Below, piece by piece: positions 42,919-53,613 of a stretch of DNA of 64,000 bases. How positions within the stretch are numbered: the stretch's first letter is position 1; each line of letters begins with the position of its first letter. The position numbers and the translations under genes were made by a program. Source of the stretch: Ustilago trichophora (lineage: Eukaryota > Basidiomycota > Ustilaginomycetes > Ustilaginales > Ustilaginaceae); NCBI GenBank assembly GCA_900323505.1, contig OOIN01000006.1, forward strand, positions 62,001-126,000. The letters run 5' to 3'. The notes beneath the pieces are model-generated. The model did no database searches, had not been told where the DNA came from, and worked only from the letters and a program-made list of their open reading frames with translations.

Positions 42919-44781
42919 CTAGAGCTTGACACGAGATGAGCTTGCCACGGGAACATTGTCATAGAAGCAGGCTGGATCAATATCATTGTCTTCGATGGGG
43001 CTGAGAGGCTCACCATCATCAAGCATGTTGATAATCTCCGGCACTGCTGATGTAGTTGGGTTGGTTGATGATGCTGAGGCACTGTTGTTGTGATCAGCAC
43101 ATGCTTTGTCGCCATCACTGATCATAGCAGAAGGCGGTAGTGCTGCCCGCTTCTCCTGCTGTCGCTGTTTCTTCCTCCGTTCCTGCTTCTGCCGAGCAGC
43201 AATTGCCGGCTTCTTTCGGACCAACTCCTGCTCTGCATGCTGGCGAGTGATCATGATGTCTTTGGATAATATCATCTGATCGCCAACCTTCTTCTTACCC
43301 TTCGTTTTCTTGGCTGCTTGTCGTCGCCGCTCCTCCTGTTCCTGAAGAAGCTTATTCTCAGCTTTTAGCACTGCGATTGATGCATGTGGACCTTCAAACG
43401 CCTGCATGAGTGTGTTTTTGATTGAAGAGGCATCCCAAGGATTTGGTTCGTGCCTGAAGGAGTCAAGCACCGAGCTAACCGCCGTACTTGTTTGCGGAGG
43501 AAGGTGTTCCTGCAGCGGCGATTGTTGTGGTGTTCCTGTCCGTTGAGCTTGTTTGTGCCCAGCAAGTCGGCTCAGTACCTTCTCGGCGTTAGGTCTGACA
43601 GCAATTCCGCAGTCGGCAAATGCTTTCCGGGCTGCAGTTGGCGTAAGAGCCTTCTCTCGTGCCTGGGCGTAGAATGTAACAAACTGAGATCAATTAACAT
43701 CCGACACTGATTGTGGCGCAAGGTTGTTTATTATCTGCTTGTAAGCAGCACTGACAGGACCAAACACCGAGACATCAAGCGGCTGCATGATGTGTGTTGA
43801 ATGAGCCGGGAAGCAGAACGGAATAATGCGACGATTCCATGCAGCAACCAGAAACTCGGTACTGGTGTGTGAATTGTGGCCGTCAATGATCAGCAAACGC
43901 CACTGTGATGGCGTTGAGGGCGTAGTGTTGGCGTCAAACACTGTTTTCAGCCAATCAACAGCAAGCTCTTGAGTTGTCCAGCCTCTGTCGGTCTTTGCAA
44001 AGTGCCATGATGCAGGAACATTTGCCATTTTCCGGTGTTCGCCAACCATGTGGCTTGCGCCTTTGGTGATGATCACGGGCGGAAGTACCTGACCGCCCGT
44101 TCCGATGCATTCAATTGCCGTAGCTGACTCTCGGGTTCCTGGCTGTGCCTTGAAGCGAGCTGCTTGATCACCGGAAGGTACAATTACCCGCTCGGAACCA
44201 CCTTGACCAAACCTGAAGCCGGTTTCATCCATATTGAAGATATTCGTTGATGCCACACTGTATTCATTCACAATATTACCCAATTGCTGGTACCATTGTT
44301 GTATTCCATGCTTGTCTGTTCCAGTGAGCCGGGCATTGTCAAGACACCGGGACCAATGAGAGCGAATGCTTGGATGCCGAAGTAGGAACCCTTGGAGCCA
44401 ATTCCGTCCGACGTTGGGGGCATCACTGCAGCCGGGGATGCCACGTGAGACAGTGTTTGCATAGTCCCTGATCTGCGCTGGTGTCAAAGGAAAGCCGCTG
44501 CAGGCACAGCGCCGTATGTGTTCTAGAAGCGCTGTCTCTGCTGCCGGCGTGAGTGCCTGCATGGAAGCGTGACCTTCTTTTATAGTTGGAACACCAGAAA
44601 GTCGGCCACGCAGGGTTGATTCAGGCACATTGTTTGCAGCCGCAGCTTTACGGATGCTGGAGTATGTTCCATTGCCTAGCTCAGCTGCCGCTTGTTGAAG
44701 CCGAGCTTCTTGTTGGTCACGATCAGCGGCACGAGCAGCTCGAGATGTTGTGGAGCGCTTGGAAACTGATGGTGTAGTCAT
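42919..44781 (-). pseudogene. Pogo/Fot1-like transposase with one in-frame stop
   Basis: Reading from the ATG at 44781, 363 codons run to a TGA at 43690-43692. The same frame then stays open to a second stop at 42919, about 619 aa in all. The N-terminus has a psq/CENP-B-type helix-turn-helix (YSSIRKAAAANNVPESTLRG) and a second CENPB-like DNA-binding part (ALLEHIRRCACSGFPLT... RNWLQGFLLRHP). The DDE_1 domain follows with acidic residues in NIFNMDETGF, RLLIIDGHNSH and HIMQPLDVSVFG, i.e. a DDD triad. After the stop, QFVTFYAQAREKALTP and the coiled, Lys/Arg-rich tail (QKQERRKKQRQQEKR) continue the family pattern. The stop most simply derives from CGA by C-to-T change. A short transposase up to the stop keeps the triad but lacks the C-terminal part, so activity is doubtful. 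Confidence 0.93.
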
Positions 44782-44967
44782 TGCAGGGTCCGGAATGCTG
44801 GAAAGAAGGTTAGATTGCAGATGTAAGGGTCAGGTGGTGGTGATGACGATGGCAAAGGTTGGATCGATATACAAGATGGTGGGGCTCATGCAAGGTACAA
44901 ACACAGTGGAGGCCATCATGCAAGGCACTACCACCAGGCACGGTGGGGAATTTTGGAATTCGTCGAT

Positions 44968-45008
44968 GCGCGACTAATACAGGCGCGCGACTAATACATG
45001 AATTACGT
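44968..45008 (-). repeat. Right terminal inverted repeat, 41 bp
   Basis: Inverted partner of the left TIR; 40 of 41 positions agree. It contains the same doubled GTATTAGTCGCGC motif, with T instead of C at one CpG. Confidence 0.95.
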
Positions 45009-45193
45009 TATTTCGGTGTGTGGTGTTGTGAATCGAGTCATTCTTCACTCTTCACCGCCATGCCACTACTGTGTGCGATGTCAATTTGAGAGATGTTCCA
45101 TTTTCTACACCAATCTACGGTATATGATCTACGATTGGTATATGATCTACATCGTATGATATCTTTCTATCGTTGGAGAGTTTATGCTTAGGA

Positions 45194-46900
45194 TCAGTTG
45201 GCTTTCTCCGCCTCTGCACCCATCACCGCAGAGGTCTCTGCGGTGGTAGTTGCACTCGCCTCTTCAGCGTCGAACCGACCGAAACCTCTTGTCCTGAACA
45301 GCACCTCATCCAGATCCAGCGGGCCCTTGAACTCTCTCTTCCCCAGTGCCACCCACGCAACACCGCTCATCAGTGCCACTACGGCCACTACGACCACTGT
45401 ATAGTTCATACTGCTTCCCGTTGTGGGCAGTTCGGGGGGCAAGAGGAAGAATACGTCTGTGAACAGTACAAAGAGTACTGCAAAGGTGTTGATCATCGGG
45501 CCGAGTCGGCGGCCCAAATCGAAGCGTCTTTTGCCATCGTTTGCTTCATCATCCAGCACCTGTCTACCTCTGAGGAGTAAGAGGGTGATGGGGATGATGT
45601 AGGAGAATTGCAAGAGGACAACAGAGGATGAGAGGATAGCGTTGAGGGCGCTGGAGCTACCGAGGTAAATGCAACCAAAGACGATGACCCAAAGAGTGGT
45701 GAGGACGAGGGAAGGGATGGGCACTTCGTTTCGAGCGCTGATGCGGGCGAGAATGTTGGAGAAGGGAAGACCTTTGTCTCGTGCAAAAGCTTGGGTCATG
45801 CGTGAACTGGTGGTGAGCAAAGCTGTGGCGGTGAAAGCCATTGAGCAAACGGGGAACATGAGCAAGCAGACCGCCCCCGCTCGATTTCCAACCGCCTGAT
45901 AGATGATCTCCAACAACGGTCCCGCTGGAGAGCTGATAACCCCATCGAAATCTTTGAGAACAAACAGGAAGACCATCAGGACGATAAATGTCGAACTAGC
46001 CCCAATAGCCACGGCCAAGATCATTGCCCTAGGAGCATTGATCGACGGTTGATCGATCTCGTCGATCAGATGCGTCGCGCCATCGCTACCCAGCAACGAG
46101 AAAGCTGCCTGGAGCAAGCCCAAGATCCACGCCACGCCATTGTTCCATCCTGTCTCGTTGACAAATTTGCCAAAGACAAACTTTGCATCCTGGTAGTTGG
46201 GCGTTGCTCTAGCCAGACAGGTGATCATGATGACCAGCGCACCCAACAGGCTCCAGATCATAGCGGTTCGGTTGAGCGTGTCGAGGAGTCGGACTCCAAA
46301 TGCGTTTATGCACCATGCTCCGAGGCTGAAAGCTACGTAGACGAGGAAGATGTGCCACGGTTGAGATTCATAGTTCGGGTGGAGGAGGGCGATGATGCCG
46401 ACGATGAATTGGCCAGCGAGGGAGGATGCGGTGGCGGTAAGTGCGACCCAGCCGGCAACGCTGATCCATCCAGTGAAATAGGCTACGGTGTAGCGGTAGC
46501 GAGGAGGGCTGAGGAGGAAGCTCCAGTGATACTGGCCGCCTGTGGTGGGGAAGACGTGACAGATTTCAGCCATGGATAGGGCGGTGGCCATGACTCCGGT
46601 GAAGGCGACGACCATGCCCCAGAGAGTTACCGAGGGTCCACCCGAGATGAGGGCGATGGAAAGGGAGGCCGAGGCAGCAGTCCACGAGTTGAGAATGCAG
46701 TAGCATAGTCCGATGAGGGCGAGGGTGGAAAAGTGTTTGACTTCGATGGTGTTCGCTTGGTGGTGGGGTTTCGAAGTGGTGGCATGGGGCTGATGCGGGT
46801 GAGCACGGTAGTCGTGGAGTGACTGGGTGGCTACCTGGGCAGTCTTCTCGGCAGCCATCGTGTTTGATGCTGCCGTCTTGGTGGGCGTCGCGGTTGACAT
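45194..46900 (-). CDS. APC-superfamily amino acid/GABA/choline permease
   Basis: 568 aa from the ATG at 46900 (MSTATPTKTAASN); the frame extends 18 codons to a GTG without a better start. About twelve membrane spans follow a 50-residue polar N-tail. The first spans (FSTLALIGLCYCILNSWTAA, SLSIALISGGPSVTLWGM) and MAEICHVFPTTGGQYHW are typical of the amino-acid/choline transporter (ACT) family that includes Uga4 and Bio5. The block GSDGATHLIDEIDQPSINAPRAM matches the conserved 'A..H.aEE...a....P.ai' helix. SRMTQAFARDKGLPFS and VPIPSLVLTTLWV are also family segments. It probably imports GABA, choline or a similar amine with protons; the substrate is not readable. Its 3' end faces the pogo element 185 bp away. 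Confidence 0.9.
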   Translation of the reverse strand: MSTATPTKTAASNTMAAEKTAQVATQSLHDYRAHPHQPHATTSKPHHQANTIEVKHFSTLALIGLCYCILNSWTAASASLSIALISGGPSVTLWGMVVAFTGVMATALSMAEICHVFPTTGGQYHWSFLLSPPRYRYTVAYFTGWISVAGWVALTATASSLAGQFIVGIIALLHPNYESQPWHIFLVYVAFSLGAWCINAFGVRLLDTLNRTAMIWSLLGALVIMITCLARATPNYQDAKFVFGKFVNETGWNNGVAWILGLLQAAFSLLGSDGATHLIDEIDQPSINAPRAMILAVAIGASSTFIVLMVFLFVLKDFDGVISSPAGPLLEIIYQAVGNRAGAVCLLMFPVCSMAFTATALLTTSSRMTQAFARDKGLPFSNILARISARNEVPIPSLVLTTLWVIVFGCIYLGSSSALNAILSSSVVLLQFSYIIPITLLLLRGRQVLDDEANDGKRRFDLGRRLGPMINTFAVLFVLFTDVFFLLPPELPTTGSSMNYTVVVVAVVALMSGVAWVALGKREFKGPLDLDEVLFRTRGFGRFDAEEASATTTAETSAVMGAEAEKAN

Positions 46901-48386
46901 GGTGGCGGTCTGGGGGGCTTTGCACGTCACACCCCAGAGGAACAGAAGATCCACCAGCAGGTATACAAAGGCAGAGATATGGATGGGATGGAAGATCCCA
47001 ATACTCTGGAGCGGGGAAGGAATGATGGGATGCGGGGGAGCAGGGGCTCCTCAACAAGAAGCTGACCCTCTTTATCAGCTTGAGCAAGATGGTGAACCAA
47101 AGTCAGAGCGAAGGTAGCGAGTCACATTGCTACTGTACTGTACAGTACCTTCGGCTTCAGCGGGGGAGCAACTAGAGGTGACACACACAGGCACATGGGG
47201 TCCCCCTTTCTTCCTCCCCAAGGGCAGAGAGATACCAACAAAATCAACCGAGGACCCAATCATATCTTTACTCTATAAACTACCCCGCACACCGCAATGC
47301 TTTTGGTCACTGGACACAGATATGACCGGCAAAAGTGGAACAACAAGAACCAAAAACATCGATCCAGATAGCTAGCCGAGCATGAGCACGAACACGAGGA
47401 GAGAGTGGAAATTTTGGACGTCGGCATGCAAAGCTCTTTTCCCACCTTTGTACAGTACTGTATCTGCCGCCTGCACATGTACCTACGGTATTCTCGTTCG
47501 GCTCGTTGGAAGGCTCTTTTGCTTTTCGATGTCGGTCTGAGAAGGCAATTTCCATAGCAGCGCGAGCCCTTCGTTGGGTTGACACTAGAACGAGTGCCGA
47601 AAGTGCATCGGCCACGAAGCACCGGCGAGTAAGGACTGGGAGGTCCAGGGTCACAAGACAGAATTGTAGAGAGAGAGAAAAAAAAAAAAAAAAAAAAAAG
47701 GGCGGCTGCGCGTGTGTGCGACAGGTGAAGAAGCTCTGGTTGCCGCGGAGTATTTCTTGCCGCCTTCCCGCCCGCTCTTCCGTCTGATCTTCCTTCTTTT
47801 CCCTCCTTTCTTTGTGCCACCTGAGGATGTTGTTGAAGTTGTTCGGGTTATTTATAACACTCCATCGCTCCTCCTTATTTTGGCCATCGTGTTTCCTAAA
47901 TTTTGTTCGTTCTCTCCAAATGGCATGGGGTGGTCCTGAAACGGGAAAGATCGGACTGACCAGCCGAAGGAAGGGTTTTGTGGACGCAGGACGGAGCTGA
48001 GTTTTACTCCAAAGGATGGAGAGGAAACCAAAAGGAAAGCTGGAGCCCAGGGAACCCGAAGCGCTAGATCTGGAGCCCAGGGAGCAATCCTTGTTTGGTA
48101 GATGCCCGCAGTTTCGGAGAGTTTGCCATGCAATGTTGCTGCTGCAGCTGCTGCAGCTGACTGATTGTGTTGAGTTGTGCCGTTCCATCTTTTTGCGGGT
48201 TTAACATCGTGCAAATTAAAAATGCCTCATCGGGAGATGGGAAACGGAGATGCGATACGATCGCCAAAAAGTGGAGCCTTGATTTTGCGTTTAGACCAAC
48301 ACCACCTCTCACTCATTTCGCATGTAATCCATTGCAATCCTTCGTCCATCTCTCTCTTCATACTCAAACACAGGGTAGTTGCAACA
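46901..48386. other. Intergenic between divergent permease and TFIIF-beta genes
   Basis: 1.5 kb. It holds two copies of the GTACAGTAC motif (about 47131-47149 and 47449-47462) and a short A run after GA units (47671-47699). No gene is supported. Confidence 0.5.
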
Positions 48387-49694
48387 ATGTCGAACTACGA
48401 AGACGACACAGAGCCTATCGCTGAGCCCTCCTCTACTTCCCTCGGCAAACGTCCTCGTAGCAACAACGACGATCCTTCAACCAACAGTACTTCCGCTGAT
48501 GCCTCTGATGCGTTGTCGCGCTTGTCCCCGGAGCCGGATGAAGATCTTGATCTTACTGAAGGAAAGCATCCGGTGTGGCTGGTGAAAATCCCCAAGTTTT
48601 TGCTGCAGGCGTGGAGCGCCATTCGCACCGACGACCTGAGGCTGGGTACGGTTAGGGTGTACGATCCGGATCATACGGGACATCAACGCATGGAGTTGTT
48701 GTTGCCCGACCCACCGCAGCCTGCGGTACCGACGGAACCAGGCAAATCTAAGAATCCCAGATGGGATACAATTCCAAGGGCATACGATTTGAAGCTCACT
48801 GCGGATTCGGCGGCCACCTTGAAGCGCAACATCTATGCGTTCCGGGAGAAGGTCGAGGACGTGAACCCGGCCTCTTCTTCCAGCTCTTCTAGCATCAAGA
48901 AAGCTGATCCAGACTCCGAGTCGGACTCGGAGGGTGAAGATGGCCGAAAGAAGAAGAGGGGCAAAACACGTCGTATCACCTCGCTCTGTGGAACAATTAC
49001 CAACGAAGCCGCTCTGCAACCCCAGATCCGATCCACTCCCTCCCTCTCTCGCACCCAGGACGTCAAACCAGGTTCCTCCGGCTTTGGCTCTGCCGCACCC
49101 ATCTCTGACTCCTACCGAGAACTTCTCCGTCGTCGACGAGAAGAAGCCTCCACCCCCAAGCGCACAATAAAGATGCTCGATTCCACCGACGCCGGACGAC
49201 ACAACATGCTCGTCGCCGGAGTAGGCGCAGGTCTCTCCACCTCCAACAAGAGCAGATTCAACGCCGCCATCTCGTCCAAACCCAAATCTTCGGCCTCGGC
49301 AAGTGGTGCAGGTGGCGAAAAGTTCGCCCGAATGCCCAAGAACGAATTGCTCGATCTGCTGTTTACGCTGTTTGAACGTTGGCAGTACTGGTCTTTGAAA
49401 AAGTTGCGTGCGGAAACGCAGCAGCCAGAGAGCTATCTGAGAGAGACCTTGACGGGAATTGCCGATCTGCACAAGAGAGGACCTTATGTCGGCAATTGGA
49501 GCTTGAAACCAGAATACTCAAATATGCGCCAGGAGCAGGAGAAGAGAGATCAACAGAAGGAAGAACAGGAAAAGGCCAAGGGCAAAGGTGTGCAGCAGCA
49601 AAACAACAATAATGACGACGACGAGGATTACGGCGAGAATGACGAGAGCGATGATGATGATGATGACGGTGAGGATTTCGATGACGTTGTCTAG
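48387..49694 (+). CDS. TFG2: TFIIF beta subunit (RAP30/Tfg2)
   Basis: 435 aa from the ATG at 48387 (MSNYEDDTEPIAEP); the frame is open 70 codons upstream but that part is leader-like. HPVWLVKIPKFLLQAW and LGTVRVYD belong to the N-terminal dimerisation domain. ITSLCGTITNEAALQP matches the conserved 'v.G.v...ec.lrP' strand. The C-terminal winged helix is intact: FARMPKNELLDLLFTLFERW, then QYWSLKKLRAETQQPESYLR and ETLTGIADLHKRGPYVGNW, close to RAP30. The extreme C-terminus is Asp/Glu-rich. TFIIF binds RNA polymerase II and helps initiation and escape. The TFIIF-alpha gene is not in this window. Confidence 0.95.
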   Translation: MSNYEDDTEPIAEPSSTSLGKRPRSNNDDPSTNSTSADASDALSRLSPEPDEDLDLTEGKHPVWLVKIPKFLLQAWSAIRTDDLRLGTVRVYDPDHTGHQRMELLLPDPPQPAVPTEPGKSKNPRWDTIPRAYDLKLTADSAATLKRNIYAFREKVEDVNPASSSSSSSIKKADPDSESDSEGEDGRKKKRGKTRRITSLCGTITNEAALQPQIRSTPSLSRTQDVKPGSSGFGSAAPISDSYRELLRRRREEASTPKRTIKMLDSTDAGRHNMLVAGVGAGLSTSNKSRFNAAISSKPKSSASASGAGGEKFARMPKNELLDLLFTLFERWQYWSLKKLRAETQQPESYLRETLTGIADLHKRGPYVGNWSLKPEYSNMRQEQEKRDQQKEEQEKAKGKGVQQQNNNNDDDEDYGENDESDDDDDDGEDFDDVV

Positions 49695-49991
49695 TTGTAG
49701 CTTGAGCTGCACATGTATCTTGGGTTCGACTTTGGAATGCTACGCAATGCAAGCGCAGATTGCTCCACCAATGCTTCACTCGCTCAAGGTGTTTTGACCG
49801 CACAGACGTAAAAGAGACAGACCTTGGTGCAAAGTTGTGCTGAGAATGAGTTGGGTTACCATCGAAATGCGAGCAACCTAATACAGTAGAGCAGACGGGA
49901 AAAAATCTTTCTTGTTTTCCGTTTGTCCTTTTTGGGGATGTGTGTGTGTGTGAGCGATGCTGTTTTTTTTCTCTGTTCATAGAGATTGCTC
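49695..49991. other. Intergenic, convergent 3' regions
   Basis: 297 bp between convergent genes; a GT run lies at about 49940-49951. Nothing else seen. Confidence 0.4.
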
Positions 49992-51344
49992 CTAGTGCCT
50001 GTTCTTACCGGCAGCAGCGAGTACTTCGCTCTCACCGATCGGCTGAGCCTTGAATGTCTTGTCCAGCGGCGCTGCGCCAGCCTTACCGCCAAATTCGCCA
50101 TCGAGCGTGCTACTCGGCAGATCAAAGTCGCCCAGTGGAGTTTCTGCCAGATACAATCTCCTAAGTGCGTCTTCGGCAGCTCTAAACTCGGCCATACGAA
50201 TACTGCTTCCGCTACCTTCACCGATCTTGGTTGCACCGCTCCAGACGCCTACAACAAAGATGGGGCTGATGCTGAGCCTTCCACTCTCAGCAATCATGCG
50301 AGATTGAGGAGGTTGCTTGCCGTACTTGGCGCATGTCGAAGCAAGGGCATGTTTGGGATCGTGGAACTTGAGCAGAGGTGCAAGATTGAGTCTGCGGTTG
50401 AGGAAGTGTGCGGTGGCAAAGGAGCGAGCTGCAGAGAGGCCGGATTCTTGGAAGATGACGGCGGTGAGTGCACGCATGGCATCGGCAGTCACGTCCTTGG
50501 TGAGGAGAGTTCGCATGGGGAAAGAGGATACGTTGCTGTTGCGAGAGGTGGCTCCTCGACCAGCACGTCTCTGGTTGGTGTTGTTGGAGGTGGGGATGCG
50601 GGCTTCCTTGTTCCATCGAAGAATTCCGGAGGCTGCAAGGCCGAGTTCTGCACCGACGTCAGCCAAGGTGGTGGGGCCGACAAAGGCAGATACAGCCGCT
50701 TTGAGGACGCGTGTTGGCAAGTTGGGGTATCTCAAGTGCAGGTATTCCGTCGCGAGCATTCCCAGAAGCGAGTTGCCGACGGTTGCGAGTGCTGCATGGT
50801 GTTCCACTGCCTCTGTTTGAAGAGCGAGGAACTGGGTGCTGTCCAGTGCAGAGGCACCGTCCTTCTTGGCCAATCCAGATACAGTAGCGGAGGGCTCGAG
50901 TTGCAAGTTGGCTGTTGCGTTGACCTTGTCTACGAGGGTCTGGAAGGAAGGGTGGGTACACGCCTGGTGAACCAATCGGATACGACGATCGCGTGTCTCT
51001 GGGTCGACAGAGGAAGGAATGAGTCCCAGACGAGAGGTGAGAGCGGCGAATGCAGAGAGCGGTGGTGGACGGATGGCGGCATAGAGCTCGGGTTCGGAGC
51101 GTGCAAGTCGGGGCAGGTGGACGTTGGGAGTTGGGTCGTGGACGTAGCTCGACGAGGAGATGTCAGAAGAAGAGGAGGAGGAGGAGGAGGAAGTAGAGGT
51201 GGTGGCGACGGCTGTAGATGCGAATCGGCTGTGAGAGGGGGTGGGTCGACGTCGAGATGCGTTTGAGAAAGCTTGTGTCGAAGAGGAAGCGTTGCTCTGG
51301 GTCAATGGGCGGAGTGCCCGCGAGATGGATCTGTTTGCCGACAT
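49992..51344 (-). CDS. MRPL3: Mitochondrial large ribosomal subunit protein mL44 (MrpL3)
   Basis: 450 aa from the ATG at 51344 (MSANRSISRALRPL). The Ser/Arg-rich start looks like a mitochondrial targeting segment, followed by a poly-Ser run near residues 50-62. The middle is an RNase III-like fold that lacks the catalytic acidic signature: CTHPSFQTL, HHAALATVGNSLLGMLATEYLH, and LKAAVSAFVGPTTLADVGAELGL. A double-stranded-RNA-binding domain closes the protein (DPKHALASTCAKYGKQPPQS..., EFRAAEDALRRLYL). This is the pattern of mL44, which binds 23S-like rRNA in the mitoribosome. Yeast Mrpl3 is the homologue. It is slightly longer than usual because of Ser-rich and Gly-rich insertions. Confidence 0.88.
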   Translation of the reverse strand: MSANRSISRALRPLTQSNASSSTQAFSNASRRRPTPSHSRFASTAVATTSTSSSSSSSSSDISSSSYVHDPTPNVHLPRLARSEPELYAAIRPPPLSAFAALTSRLGLIPSSVDPETRDRRIRLVHQACTHPSFQTLVDKVNATANLQLEPSATVSGLAKKDGASALDSTQFLALQTEAVEHHAALATVGNSLLGMLATEYLHLRYPNLPTRVLKAAVSAFVGPTTLADVGAELGLAASGILRWNKEARIPTSNNTNQRRAGRGATSRNSNVSSFPMRTLLTKDVTADAMRALTAVIFQESGLSAARSFATAHFLNRRLNLAPLLKFHDPKHALASTCAKYGKQPPQSRMIAESGRLSISPIFVVGVWSGATKIGEGSGSSIRMAEFRAAEDALRRLYLAETPLGDFDLPSSTLDGEFGGKAGAAPLDKTFKAQPIGESEVLAAAGKNRH

Positions 51345-52079
51345 TGTCACACGAGGCGAGAGCGCAAAAAAGAGCCTACGGGCGAAGTGTGTGAGGTGGC
51401 GTGATGACGAGTTGGCGAGGTGATGTGATGTTGAGCAAAAGGTCGAGAGTTGGTTGGATGATCGTGATGAGATGGAGTTTGTACAACGATCAATTGACCG
51501 GGTCGTCTGTCTCTGCCTTTTTCCGTCTTTCTCCAATTCTTCTTGGCTCAAAATTCCCGGCTGACTTGAGGACGAGGCAGGGAAGGAAAAAAAAGTCAAA
51601 AAAGAAAGAAAAAAGAAAGCCTTCCGAGCCGCCCAACCAGTCAGGAGAAGGTCTGCTTCACGTGATGCTGGCCAATCTGAGATCTTCTCTCATCCGCACG
51701 AGAATCGGCAAAACTCCACCTTAGAATTCAGCGCTCTTTCCCCACTTTGGCGCTCACACCACACACTCATATGCTCAGGCCGCCTCTTTTTCCAGACCCT
51801 TGCTGCTTGCCTTCCACCTTGTTCCGTCCTTCCAGCCTCTACGTGTCGGCCTCTTTCTCTGCCATTGTAGCATTCTGCTACAGGCCACTGACACCGACGA
51901 TACCACGGTCTGCGGCGCCTATTGCCCACTATTGTCGAAGCTGCTGCCAACATCTCGTTTCACTTTGCAAAAGGTCATCTTTACCAACGCGATACACAAC
52001 GAGGACAAACATCCTGTATCACCAACAAGCGGAGTCGCACAGCTCGTACGCCTCTAGAGAGTGTCTTTAGTCCACTACA
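51345..52079. promoter_or_regulatory. Divergent promoter region mL44/LST8
   Basis: 735 bp between the start codons of the mL44 gene (minus) and LST8 (plus). It holds an A-rich tract near 51589-51620 and a CT/CA-rich leader before LST8. No gene seen. Confidence 0.4.
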
Positions 52080-53358
52080 ATGGCAGCACGCAGGGCACCA
52101 GCCCGGATGCCAGTCCAAGGCCGATCACCACCCTCCTCCGCTGCCGAGGTCCACCAGCAGCATGCGGCCGCTCAAGCAGCAGCCGCAGCGCAAGCAGCGC
52201 AGCAGAACACACAACAAGACGCACTCTCCGTACTTCTCGTCACTGCGGGCTATGACCACACCATTCGATTCTGGGAAGCATGGTCCGGCATTTGCTCCCG
52301 TACCATCCAGCATCCCGATTCCCAAGTCAACCGGCTCTCCATCAGCCCGGATAAACGGTTCCTTGCCGCAGCAGCGAACACGCACATCAGGCTGTATGAC
52401 TGTTCAATAGCTTCCCCCGCCAGTATCGCCGCGGCCAACGCTGCTGCGGGTGGAGGCGGAGGTGGGAATGGTGCCACCGCACCGGCACAACCCATTGCTA
52501 CACTGGAAGGTCATCAGGGAAATGTGACGGGAATCGCATGGCACTGCGACATGCAATGGCTTGTGTCAGGTGGAGAAGATGGTCTACTCAAAATTTGGGA
52601 TTTGCGCACATCAAGAGCCACTAGGATATACGACCACAGAGGACCTGTCAACGACGTCGTGGTCCACCCCAATCAGGGTGAGCTGGTGAGCTGCGATCAA
52701 AACGGAAGTGTCAAAGTATGGGATTTGGGGCAGAACGGATGCAGCCATGAGTTGGTTCCCGAAGAAGGCGTACCCATCAGATCAGTAACTGTTGCCGCAG
52801 ATGGAAGCTGCTTGGTAGCCGGAAACAACACAGGCAAAGTGTACGTGTGGAGATTCATCAACGGTACATACGACGCCCAACAAGCACAGCCGCCTAGCCC
52901 AGCAACAGCAGGTGGTGATTTTACAGAGTTGCAGCCCGTCACCACCTTCCAGGCGCATGAGAAGTACCTTACGAGAGTTTTGCTCTCCCCCGATGTTCGG
53001 TAAGTCCCTTTCCTACCTTTGTTGAATCCTCTGTTCGTTCAACTAACAGCTCCATCCTGACCCACAATCTATGTTTCGGCCGAGCAGACACCTGGCAACA
53101 TGCTCAGCAGACGCAACAGTCAAGATCTGGTCCACTTCACGGTACGAATTCGCCCTGGAAAAGACATTGGTAGGCCATCAGCGCTGGGTGTGGGATGCAG
53201 CTTTCAGTGCCGATTCGGCGTACCTTGTCACGGCGTCTTCGGATCACGTGGCGAGACTCTGGGAGCTGGCGAGCGGCGAGACCGTCAGGCAATACAACGG
53301 GCACCATAGGGCGGCTGTTTGTGTCGCGCTGAATGACGCTTCGCTCGGTGGGCCATAG
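52080..53358 (+). CDS. LST8: TOR complex WD40 subunit Lst8
   Basis: Two exons, 52080-52999 and 53088-53358, splice in frame (88-nt intron, GTAAGT..GCAG, junction codon CGA) to 396 aa. After an Ala/Gln-rich N-tail, seven WD40 repeats fill the protein. The first is [20 protein letters not shown] with [20 protein letters not shown], which closely follows mLST8/GbetaL. Later ones include [47 protein letters not shown], and [15 protein letters not shown] Gly-rich insertion (about 115-140) interrupts one blade. Lst8 binds the TOR kinase domain in TORC1 and TORC2. CCDC174-like follows on the same strand 255 bp later. Confidence 0.95.
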
Positions 53359-53613
53359 CAGACTACTGAAAGCTTTACAGGCTCGTAATTTAGATACCTC
53401 TTTGACATCACACAGCTCGTCGGTGTGTGTTTTCTGTGTGTGTTGTGCAGCAGGTTGTGAGAATAAGGTCGAAGTGTGGTTGCTGCGAAGGTAAAATTTA
53501 TAAGCCGATTTCCGGAAAAGAGAGAAGTGGACCCTGAATCTGTTTCCAGTTTCTACCCTTCTACGTTCCTCGCATCTCCATCAATCTGCATCCATCACGG
53601 CAAGCATGGCATC

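Larger units (their letters stand above)
42745..45008 (-). mobile_element. Pogo-type Tc1/mariner DNA transposon, 2,264 bp
   Basis: The element is bounded by TIRs at 42745-42785 and 44968-45008 and flanked on both sides by TA (42743-42744 and 45009-45010), the expected Tc1/mariner target duplication. The minus strand carries one transposase-like reading frame broken by a TGA. Short non-coding spacers lie between the TIRs and the ORF. The element sits in the intergenic space between the convergent HSF and permease genes, 101 bp after the HSF stop. Confidence 0.93.
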
